DNA from: Firmicutes bacterium UBA3920
GTDB lineage: Bacteria; Bacillota; Clostridia; Caldicoprobacterales; Xylanivirgaceae
Length of the DNA stretch: 13,077 nt
Assembly (NCBI GenBank): GCA_002386065.1
Contig: DGES01000056.1
Span: forward strand, 1,595-14,671
Direction of reading: 5' to 3'
Shown here one piece after another: positions 6,861 to 13,077 of this stretch. The position numbers and the translations under genes are program-made. How positions within the stretch are numbered: position 1 is the first letter of the stretch; each line of letters starts with the position of its first letter. The notes under the pieces were generated by a model. It worked only from the letters and a program-made list of their open reading frames with translations. It was not told where the DNA came from and made no database searches.

Positions 6861-8240
6861 CTATTGCTTTGATAAAATCTCATTCGCCCTTGTAATGATC
6901 TTTTCTGCTCCTTCTTCAGGTGTAATTCTTTCAAATAAAATCTCTTCATTGACTTCTTTAATTAATGCAGTTACTTCACCACCAGCAGGAGGCTCCGGAG
7001 GATCAATAGGACCTACATTGGAAGAATCGGCTAATTCATCTATATAATCAAAGGTCATCTTTACGCTTTCACTTACTCCATCCGCTAAGGCCTCTCTAAC
7101 CTTACTGGAAATCGGAACTCCACGATCTGCTTTCAATATCTTATTCGCATCAATATCATTTGTCCAGAAATCTAATACCTGTACTGCTTCATCTTTATAT
7201 TCCGATGTTTCAGGTATACAGAAAAACATAGAAGGTTTTAGATATAAACCTGGACTATTTCCTTTAGAATATAGAGGCATACTAATCAACTCTAAAGGTC
7301 TTTGAGCTGCATCTGCTATAACTACAGCAAAGTTAGTCCAATATGGACCACCCCAATCCTCTCCAAGTACAAAATCACTTTCCTCTATCGGTTTTTCTAT
7401 TAGTAATTCTTCAGGTGAAGTTGTTATACCAGCTTTAATCATCTCAAGTTCTAACTCAAAGAAATCCTCTATAATACTCGGATCATCAAATCCTAAGGAT
7501 TTTCCATCTTCACTGTACATAGATTTACCAACTGAACGAGCAAAGTATTCTACCATAAATTTAGGATCAGCAGCTAAAGGAATTTCACTAAGTTTTCCTG
7601 TCTTTTCATATATGGTTTTACCCATATCTACATAATCTTCCCATGTCCAATCATCTTCTGGCATTGATAATCCTGCTTCTTCAATAATTGCTGGATCAAC
7701 CAAAGTTCCAAAAGAATTAGTACCCAAGGAAAGTGCATAAAGTTTACCATCAAATTTTCCACCTGAAATAGCATTTTCATCTACATCAGATAAATCTAGT
7801 TGGCCTGATTCAACATATGGAGTCAAATCAGCAAGTAGATCGTTTTCTAGATATTGACTGATCTTTGCATAATCATGTTGAAAAATATCTGGAAGACTAT
7901 TAGCAGCAGCATAAGTTGCCATCTTATCCCAATAATCATCCCATGCAGCAAATTCTGTTTCAAAAGTAATATGTGGATTTTTTTCAGTAAATAAATCAAG
8001 CGCTTCTGTTGTAATATCAGCTCTCTCTTGAGAACCCCACCATACAACTCTGAGTGTTACTTCTTCAGATGGAGTATCAGTAACTTCACCACCTTTTTCG
8101 TCTTCTTTTTCTGTCTTTTCTATATCTGTCTGTTCTCCATCATCTGATTCTTTACCACAACCCGTAAAAATTAAAGAAATCATGAGAACCAACACCAACA
8201 ATAAAATACCTGTCCTCCCAAAAATACTCGATTTCTTCAT
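6861..8240 (-). CDS. Extracellular sugar-binding lipoprotein of ABC transporter (family 1 solute-binding protein)
   Basis: This 459-residue lipoprotein begins with a basic n-region, a hydrophobic stretch (residues 11-26) and a lipobox ending at Cys28 (SLIFTGC), so it is anchored outside the membrane. A charged, flexible linker (about residues 29-60, rich in E, D, K and T) precedes the binding fold, which starts at VTLRVVWWGSQERAD and includes NPHITFETEFAAWDDYWDK, the usual opening of family 1 sugar-binding proteins. Its length is typical. A Pro/Gly-rich loop (IDPPEPPAGGEV) lies near the C-terminus. The ribosome site is strong (AAAGGAG before the ATG). It heads the transporter operon, with the two permeases after it and the two-component genes upstream as likely controllers. 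The bound sugar is not known; the adjacent enzymes suggest a fucosylated, acylated oligosaccharide. Confidence 0.94.
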   Translation of the reverse strand: MKKSSIFGRTGILLLVLVLMISLIFTGCGKESDDGEQTDIEKTEKEDEKGGEVTDTPSEEVTLRVVWWGSQERADITTEALDLFTEKNPHITFETEFAAWDDYWDKMATYAAANSLPDIFQHDYAKISQYLENDLLADLTPYVESGQLDLSDVDENAISGGKFDGKLYALSLGTNSFGTLVDPAIIEEAGLSMPEDDWTWEDYVDMGKTIYEKTGKLSEIPLAADPKFMVEYFARSVGKSMYSEDGKSLGFDDPSIIEDFFELELEMIKAGITTSPEELLIEKPIEESDFVLGEDWGGPYWTNFAVVIADAAQRPLELISMPLYSKGNSPGLYLKPSMFFCIPETSEYKDEAVQVLDFWTNDIDANKILKADRGVPISSKVREALADGVSESVKMTFDYIDELADSSNVGPIDPPEPPAGGEVTALIKEVNEEILFERITPEEGAEKIITRANEILSKQ

Positions 8241-8403
8241 GTTTTCAACTCCTTTTTTATATTTCTGCTTTATTCCATTTCAATTTACAAGTCATATTGT
8301 TTCAAAATATAGTGCATCTTAGAGTTATGAAAATCAAAAAATATTTTTGAATGGAATGATATTTAACTGACTAGAATAATAGCAGTAATTTGTTTCTATC
8401 TAA

Positions 8404-8432
8404 AGTATATTAACTATTCTCCTATAAAACAA
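8404..8432 (-). promoter_or_regulatory. Candidate promoter of the transporter operon
   Basis: On the minus strand TTGTTT (8432-8427) is 17 bases from TATACT (8409-8404). The -10 is good and the -35 poor, which fits a promoter that needs an activator such as the adjacent AraC-type regulator. An overlapping alternative is TTGCAC-N17-TATAGG slightly upstream. Confidence 0.4.
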
Positions 8433-8478
8433 TTTAAAAAACTGTGCAATTTGTTCAAAAAAGCAACAATTCTTATAA

Positions 8479-8516
8479 AAAAACTGGAGGTACGAAATAT
8501 AATACCTCCAGTTTTT
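8479..8516 (-). terminator. Rho-independent terminator after the response regulator gene
   Basis: Perfect 14-base arms (aaaaactggaggta at 8479-8492, tacctccagttttt at 8503-8516) enclose a 10-base loop. The minus-strand transcript ends in a run of U. It lies about 80 bases past the regulator stop. The symmetric A and T runs would let it work in both directions, but no gene faces it from the plus strand. Confidence 0.9.
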
Positions 8517-8596
8517 ATACCGCAAAATACGATATATCATTTAATAGGTTAATTATTTACAAAATTATCTAACATAACCTCTAATAACTATACATG

Positions 8597-10174
8597 CTAA
8601 ATTACATGATTGTGTAAAAATTTTTCTCTATATTCTGTAGGTGTATACCCTGTATATTTCTTAAAAACTTGGCTAAAATATTGTGGATTATTCCCCCAAC
8701 CAACCTGTTCTGCTACTTCGTAGACTTTATCATATTCAGGATCTTCTAGTAGTTTCATAGCCTTCTCCATCCGAACCCTATTTAAATAATGGGAAAATTT
8801 TTCCCCCGTTTCTTCGGAAAATAACTTACTTAAATATACTTCATTCATATAAACTACATTATTTGCTATCCATTTTAAAGAAAGATTTTCATCATCTATA
8901 TTGTTTTTTACATATTCAATAATTTTATCTACTATTGCATTATGCCTTTTTAGCATACTATTCTGATTTTCATTGGCAATCATCTGAGCAATATCTGTAA
9001 TGAATTTATACATATCATCTATAATATCAATAGCCTGAAGTTCCATCGTACGTTTAATATACTCCCCTATATTTTCACTATTACAACCTCTTATAACTGC
9101 CATATATAACTCAATGCAATATATTTTAATTAAACTAAAAGAATATTTATTTTTATTTAACTGTTCAAAAAAGTTCTCTATCTCTACCTGAACTTCATCA
9201 GTATTTCCACTCTTTACAGCTATAGTCACCCTATCATAATCAAATACCAATAATTTATCGTATTTCACATTTGCATAACTTTCAATATCTCTTTTAGTTA
9301 TAATACTTCCTGTTCCTAAATAAAATGAATACTTAAGAAATTCTTGTAATTCCTCAAAAACCATAGGGATATCTTCAAATTTTTCTATTTCTTCGCTATA
9401 TGTTACTGTCACATCTACATCACTGTAATCTGCAAAAACTTTTTTTGCTTCGTCGATCAAATCCATTAGTTGTTCCTCATCAACATATTCTGATAATATC
9501 AAAATTTGATTTTTAATAATAGTTTTAAAATATACTCTATCTTTTCTAAAAATATCTTCAATTATATTGAGCAATATATATATAATTTCTAAATCATCAA
9601 ATTTATGTATTTCAAATATAATCATACGCATATATTTTTCATTATTTATCTTTAACAAATTACAATAGTAATCTAATTCCTGTCGTGTATAGGTCCTATT
9701 CATTACAAAATCCCTGAAAAATTGTTCTTTAACCAGTGGAAGAACCTTATTTAGATCTTTAATGTTTTTTGATATGAAATTCTGCGTTTTTTCTCTCTGA
9801 GCTATTTCTTTTTTGGCACTATTTAATGCTGCAATAATCTCGTTTTCATTACAAGGCTTTAAAAGATAATATTTAACTCCATAGCGCATAGCTTCACTGG
9901 CTAATTCAAATTCGCCATATCCAGAAAGTACAATAAAAATTATCTCCTCATATTTTTGTTTTACTTTTTTAATCAATTCCAATCCACTTATCATAGGCAT
10001 TTTTATATCTGTAATTACTATCTGTGGTTCATATTTAACAATCATTTCATAGGCCTCCATGGCGTTTTTTGCAGCTCCTACAAATGAAAAGCCATATCCC
10101 TCCCAGTTAATAACTCTAGCTATGCCTTCCCTTATAATCCGCTCATCGTCTACTAACAAAACCTTATACATCAT
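8597..10174 (-). CDS. Response regulator with C-terminal AraC-type DNA-binding domain (YesN-like)
   Basis: This is a 525-residue cytoplasmic transcription regulator. The receiver domain (residues 2-122) has the acidic pair D9/D10, phospho-acceptor D56 in ITDIKMP, S84 in VLSGYGEFE and K106 in LLKPCNE. A long middle region (about 125-405) with no recognised domain is typical of YesN-like proteins. The C-terminal AraC domain (about 412-518) has two helix-turn-helix units: SLKWIANNVVYMNEVYLSKL and VYEVAEQVGWGNNPQYFSQV, ending in FKKYTGYTPTEYRE. AAAGGAG lies 7 bases before the first ATG, inside the end of the kinase gene, and the genes overlap by 11 bases, so translation is coupled. The partner is the upstream kinase. 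The likely target is the transporter promoter just downstream, and perhaps the esterase and fucosidase promoters. Confidence 0.95.
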   Translation of the reverse strand: MMYKVLLVDDERIIREGIARVINWEGYGFSFVGAAKNAMEAYEMIVKYEPQIVITDIKMPMISGLELIKKVKQKYEEIIFIVLSGYGEFELASEAMRYGVKYYLLKPCNENEIIAALNSAKKEIAQREKTQNFISKNIKDLNKVLPLVKEQFFRDFVMNRTYTRQELDYYCNLLKINNEKYMRMIIFEIHKFDDLEIIYILLNIIEDIFRKDRVYFKTIIKNQILILSEYVDEEQLMDLIDEAKKVFADYSDVDVTVTYSEEIEKFEDIPMVFEELQEFLKYSFYLGTGSIITKRDIESYANVKYDKLLVFDYDRVTIAVKSGNTDEVQVEIENFFEQLNKNKYSFSLIKIYCIELYMAVIRGCNSENIGEYIKRTMELQAIDIIDDMYKFITDIAQMIANENQNSMLKRHNAIVDKIIEYVKNNIDDENLSLKWIANNVVYMNEVYLSKLFSEETGEKFSHYLNRVRMEKAMKLLEDPEYDKVYEVAEQVGWGNNPQYFSQVFKKYTGYTPTEYREKFLHNHVI

Positions 10175-12011
10175 TATCGCACTCCTTTTGCGGTATACAA
10201 ATAATCACCGTTGTACCCAGGCCAACCTTGCTTTCTATAGCTATACCGTACTGTTCTCCAAATGCCATTTTTATTCTTTGATCAATATTTTTTAAGCCTA
10301 TTCCCGTACCTTTAGTTTTCACTTCACCTTTTTTTAATTTTTTCAATAAATCTTCATCAATACCAGGTCCATTATCTTCAATGCAAAAATTCACTCCTTT
10401 TAGATCAGTATATGCACTCAACTTAATTTTACATGTTTCAAGCATATTTTCCAAACCATGATTTATTGCATTTTCTACAATAGGTTGAAATGATAACTTA
10501 GGTATATAGTATGAATAGTACTTTTCATCAATATCAATTTCAAAATCTAAACGATCTTCATAGCGCATTTTTTGAATGGTAATATAACTGTATAAAATTT
10601 TAATTTCTTCATCTACTGATATAATATGTTCTTTTTTGCTTATAGAACTACGTAAAAGATAACCAAGTGATTCCACCATAATAGAAATTTCCTGCTGTCC
10701 ATTCATTTTTGCCATCCAATTTATAGATTCAAGTGTATTATATAAAAAATGGGGATTAATTTGAGCCTGTAAAGCTTTATACTGTGCATCTTTAATGGCC
10801 AGCTGTTTTTCATGATCTTCTTTGATTAGAGTATTTATCTTGTCTATCATAATATGGAAATTTCTATCCAGTTGCCCAATCTCATCCATAGGCTGCTTAA
10901 CTGGTATGTCACTGCTGATTAATTCAAATGCCCCATTTTCAACCAATCTCATTTTTCTTGAGAGTTCTTCTATGGGTTTTGTAAGATTTTCAGCTAACTT
11001 AAAGCTTATAATTGTCACAAACGCTACCAAAATAAAGAAAGCAATTAACACACTGTTTTTTGCAGTTATAAGCATTTGAAAAATATCTTCGTATAATATG
11101 GCATTTATATATACAAATCCACTATACTTCGAAGTACTATATGTAATAAAATATTTATCATCATCTATATCCATAAAATCATATCCTGACTTCTTATCAA
11201 ATTTAAGTGTATTTAATTTATATTCAGTTACATCAGAATTTGAATAAATCACTATATCATCCAATTTTACTATGAGATTGAAATCATATTTAGATGCCAT
11301 CGATAAATTATCACGAATTAACTGATTAAAATCAATGCGTATCACAAAGGTACCAAGAGGTTGTAAACTAAAATTTTTTATACTTCTCATAGTACGCGCA
11401 CTAATAAGAAAACCTTCTTCTAGATGTGGAGCCGTAATAGCAAATTGACCATTTCTTGAAGTTGCTATATCTAAAATTGTATCCTTGTCTTTTAGATCAA
11501 GGCTACGGGGATATCTACCACCAATTATTTCATCTCCCTCCTCATCTATAAAAATAATACTGCTCACATATTTTTCATTACCAGCAATACTAATAGCCCT
11601 TTCCAACAAGAGACGTAATCGTTTAAAACGTTCATAATTGTTTTTGTTCCCATTAATAGCTAATGCATATTCTTGTATAATTGGATCAGATATTACTTTG
11701 AATGAAAGATCTTCTATCTTCTTTAAGTCATTTTCAATCCCAGAAGCTGAGATATTCAAGAGTTGTGCAGATTGCTCATATAAAGTATTATTGTATTTTC
11801 CTACTAAAAAATACAATAATACTAAGCTTGCCAAACAAATAATACAAACTATTAAAATTTGAATGATTAAAAGCTTATTACGAATTTTTGTATTCCTATA
11901 AAAGTCATGAAATTTCTGTCTTATTTCATTAAAACCAAATTTAGATCTAGATTCAGTCGTATTTACATTCTTCAATTCTGATCCACTCCCATGGAAATTA
12001 TAAAAAATCAC
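10164..12011 (-). CDS. Sensor histidine kinase, YesM-like (HisKA_7 / HATPase)
   Basis: This is a membrane sensor kinase of up to 615 residues. Membrane segment 1 is at about 46-70, an extracellular Cache-like sensor region at about 75-305, membrane segment 2 at about 318-338, a HAMP linker at about 339-395, then the His_kinase domain with QAQINPHFLYNTLESINW, where H421 is the phospho-acceptor. The ATPase domain shows the N box IVENAINHGLE (N514), DNGPGI (546-551) and GTGIGLKN (568-575). It is paired with the overlapping YesN-like regulator. The start is uncertain: the longest frame begins at GTG 12011, whose AGAGAG touches the codon, while TTG at 11975 has GGGAGTG 8 bases before it and would give 603 residues. 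An extended -10 box lies just upstream. The signal is probably a sugar or oligosaccharide, perhaps through the binding protein. Confidence 0.94.
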   Translation of the reverse strand: MIFYNFHGSGSELKNVNTTESRSKFGFNEIRQKFHDFYRNTKIRNKLLIIQILIVCIICLASLVLLYFLVGKYNNTLYEQSAQLLNISASGIENDLKKIEDLSFKVISDPIIQEYALAINGNKNNYERFKRLRLLLERAISIAGNEKYVSSIIFIDEEGDEIIGGRYPRSLDLKDKDTILDIATSRNGQFAITAPHLEEGFLISARTMRSIKNFSLQPLGTFVIRIDFNQLIRDNLSMASKYDFNLIVKLDDIVIYSNSDVTEYKLNTLKFDKKSGYDFMDIDDDKYFITYSTSKYSGFVYINAILYEDIFQMLITAKNSVLIAFFILVAFVTIISFKLAENLTKPIEELSRKMRLVENGAFELISSDIPVKQPMDEIGQLDRNFHIMIDKINTLIKEDHEKQLAIKDAQYKALQAQINPHFLYNTLESINWMAKMNGQQEISIMVESLGYLLRSSISKKEHIISVDEEIKILYSYITIQKMRYEDRLDFEIDIDEKYYSYYIPKLSFQPIVENAINHGLENMLETCKIKLSAYTDLKGVNFCIEDNGPGIDEDLLKKLKKGEVKTKGTGIGLKNIDQRIKMAFGEQYGIAIESKVGLGTTVIICIPQKECDNDV

Positions 12012-12017
12012 CTCTCT

Positions 12018-12087
12018 AAGATTATATTTATTATATCATGAATGAGTATATAATTTAATTCCATATATACTCATTCACATAATCTTA
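12018..12087. promoter_or_regulatory. Long palindrome between fucosidase and kinase genes
   Basis: Perfect 14-base arms tgaatgagtatata (12039-12052) and tatatactcattca (12064-12077) flank an 11-base centre. An outer 9-base pair, taagattat (12017-12025) and ataatctta (12079-12087), is also perfect, with an uneven gap. The minus strand lacks a T-run after it. It ends 3 bases before the kinase -10 box and covers the -35 region, which suits an operator. A role as a weak fucosidase terminator or mRNA end cannot be excluded. Confidence 0.6.
12030..12038 (-). promoter_or_regulatory. Extended -10 promoter of the two-component genes
   Basis: On the minus strand TGA-TATAAT (12038-12030) is a perfect extended -10 element. 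The -35 position 17 bases upstream (TTAAAT) is poor, which is usual for extended -10 promoters. Transcription would start near 12023, so the leader is only about 12 bases to GTG 12011 or 48 to TTG 11975. Confidence 0.5.
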
Positions 12088-12130
12088 CTATACATAAAAA
12101 CACTAGCAGAAATTTTAATTAAAATCACTC

Positions 12131-13077
12131 TTAGTCAATTAAAATTTTAAATACAACAGGCTTATCACTTTTTACTTTTTTTGTTTCTATAACTAATGCA
12201 TCATCTTTTCTTTTCCATACTGGAACTTCGTTAAAACCAAGTATAGAAATATCTCTAATAATACCATGGAAATAAGGAAGAGAAGATGCGTCTTTATTTG
12301 CAAGTGCATGAATCTTTACAATGCCATCCTCTGGATATTTCAAAACTGTTGCATATATATAAGAGCCTTTTATAGTAAAACGAATATCTTTAGACGTATA
12401 TTCTTGCGTATTGCCATCTGTAAACTGTCCTTCCTGAATTTCAGTTGGACCTTCACCTGATACACGCCATATAGATGTATCATAAATGGCCTCTCCATTT
12501 ACCTTCAACCACTGCCCAATCTCAAGTAAAATTGATTTATCTTGTTCGGGAATGGTTCCATCGGCCTTAGGACCAATATTCAATAACATGCAACCATTTT
12601 TGCTTACAATATCTACTAGATCACAAATTAGCTCATTTGCAGTTTTATAATCATTATCTGGAGTATAACACCAAGAGTTTCTTGCAACTGAGGTGTCAGT
12701 TTGCCAGAAATATGGCTTTGCATCAGCAAATTTACCCCGTTCTATATCCACAACCGCACATCCGAACATAAAGGCATCGTGCTTATAATTAATTACTACT
12801 TCCTGCCCCCATTCTTCTGCCCTGTTGTAATAATAGGCAGCAAATTTTTTCAAATAAGGCTTGACTGCACTGTGTTGAATCCACCAATCAAAATAGATTA
12901 CTCTGGGACGGTATCTATCTACAATTTCACAAGTTCTAAGCAGCCAATCTTCTAAGAATTCTTGTGAAGGCGCCGGCGTACTAAATAAATCATGATGATC
13001 CGGTTCTGGCATAGCCGGCCAATAAAAATCTCCACGTGATAATGGTTCTTTAATATCACTATCAAATTCTTTCCCAT
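12131..13077 (-). CDS. Alpha-L-fucosidase, GH29 (N-terminus cut by window edge)
   Basis: The frame is open from the right edge for about 314 codons to TAA at 12131; an internal ATG at 13012 is not the start, because family sequence (GDFYWPAMPEPDHHDLF) runs through it. This is the C-terminal two thirds of a GH29 retaining alpha-L-fucosidase. The barrel strand RPRVIYFDWWI carries the likely nucleophile Asp (visible residue 63). VVINYKHD, FWQTDTSVARNSWCYTPDN and the strand GCMLLNIGPKADGTIP (about 161-176) are family landmarks. After about residue 200 comes a beta-sandwich domain with DIRFTIKGSYIYATVLKYP. It probably frees L-fucose from imported or external glycans; whether it has a signal peptide is outside the window. 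It lies upstream of the two-component genes in the same direction. A barrel relative acting on another sugar is unlikely. Confidence 0.93.
   Translation of the reverse strand, partial: GKEFDSDIKEPLSRGDFYWPAMPEPDHHDLFSTPAPSQEFLEDWLLRTCEIVDRYRPRVIYFDWWIQHSAVKPYLKKFAAYYYNRAEEWGQEVVINYKHDAFMFGCAVVDIERGKFADAKPYFWQTDTSVARNSWCYTPDNDYKTANELICDLVDIVSKNGCMLLNIGPKADGTIPEQDKSILLEIGQWLKVNGEAIYDTSIWRVSGEGPTEIQEGQFTDGNTQEYTSKDIRFTIKGSYIYATVLKYPEDGIVKIHALANKDASSLPYFHGIIRDISILGFNEVPVWKRKDDALVIETKKVKSDKPVVFKILID

Larger units (their letters stand above)
8241..8596. other. 356-base intergenic region: terminator then promoter and leader of the transporter operon
   Basis: In the minus direction it holds the response-regulator terminator (8516-8479), a candidate promoter (8432-8404) and a leader of about 150 bases before the binding-protein ATG. 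Two GAACAAATT/AAACAAATT motifs occur in it, near 8452 and 8390, but are too short to call binding sites. No small gene or riboswitch fold is recognised. Confidence 0.55.

Noticed and set aside
7847..8047. 66-codon minus-strand frame within the binding-protein gene
   Set aside because: It is an out-of-register shadow of the lipoprotein, with low-complexity content and no ribosome site.
11619..11637. cgtttaaaacg-like word resembling a catabolite (cre) operator
   Set aside because: It lies well inside the kinase coding region and does not match the cre consensus; no convincing cre site was found in the intergenic regions.
12110..12147. AT-only inverted repeat (aaattttaatt / aattaaaattt) at the fucosidase stop as a terminator
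   Set aside because: The stem has no GC pair, overlaps the stop codon and lacks a following T-run; AT-rich chance pairing explains it.

Overview
The window is AT-rich. Its seven complete genes and two edge-cut genes all lie on the minus strand. Its content is typical of a Firmicute, most likely a Clostridia member of the kind that degrades plant or host glycans: YesM/YesN-type two-component genes, a lipoprotein solute-binding protein with two sugar ABC permeases, strong AGGAGG-like ribosome sites and T-tailed hairpin terminators. The species cannot be named from sequence alone. No tRNA, rRNA, CRISPR, transposase or phage gene was seen. The locus reads as a carbohydrate-utilisation cluster.

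In transcription order (right to left): an alpha-L-fucosidase (GH29) cut by the right edge; a palindrome plus extended -10 promoter; a sensor histidine kinase (YesM type) overlapping by 11 nt a response regulator with a C-terminal AraC domain (YesN type); a clear terminator at 8479-8516; a promoter region; a sugar-binding lipoprotein; a large stem-loop that buries the next ribosome site; two CUT1 permeases one base apart; a terminator at 4928-4968; a promoter region that also carries cysteine-rich coding-like debris; a small alpha/beta-hydrolase resembling carbohydrate acetyl/feruloyl esterases; an N-terminally truncated GH106-like glycoside hydrolase; and a Gfo/Idh/MocA oxidoreductase cut by the left edge.

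The likely logic is that the histidine kinase senses an extracellular sugar signal and the AraC-type regulator switches on the binding protein and permeases. Imported fucosylated, acylated oligosaccharides would then be trimmed inside the cell by the fucosidase, the esterase and the GH106-like enzyme. The esterase has no signal peptide, and none is visible on the truncated GH106-like protein; the fucosidase N-terminus is outside the window. No ABC ATPase gene is present, so a shared MsmX/MsmK-type ATPase elsewhere is expected. The oxidoreductase could act on a released sugar or glycoside.

The most notable points are: (1) the GH106-like gene has lost the first part of its catalytic barrel and keeps an upstream in-frame remnant interrupted by TAG, with an ideal SD and GTG in front; (2) a perfect 16-bp stem hides the permease SD and competes with an overlapping local hairpin; (3) a 14-bp palindrome abuts a perfect extended -10 before the two-component genes; (4) possible gene debris lies upstream of the esterase. 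The glycan target is not determined; fucosylated and acetylated plant polymers such as xyloglucan or pectin side chains fit but are conjecture.
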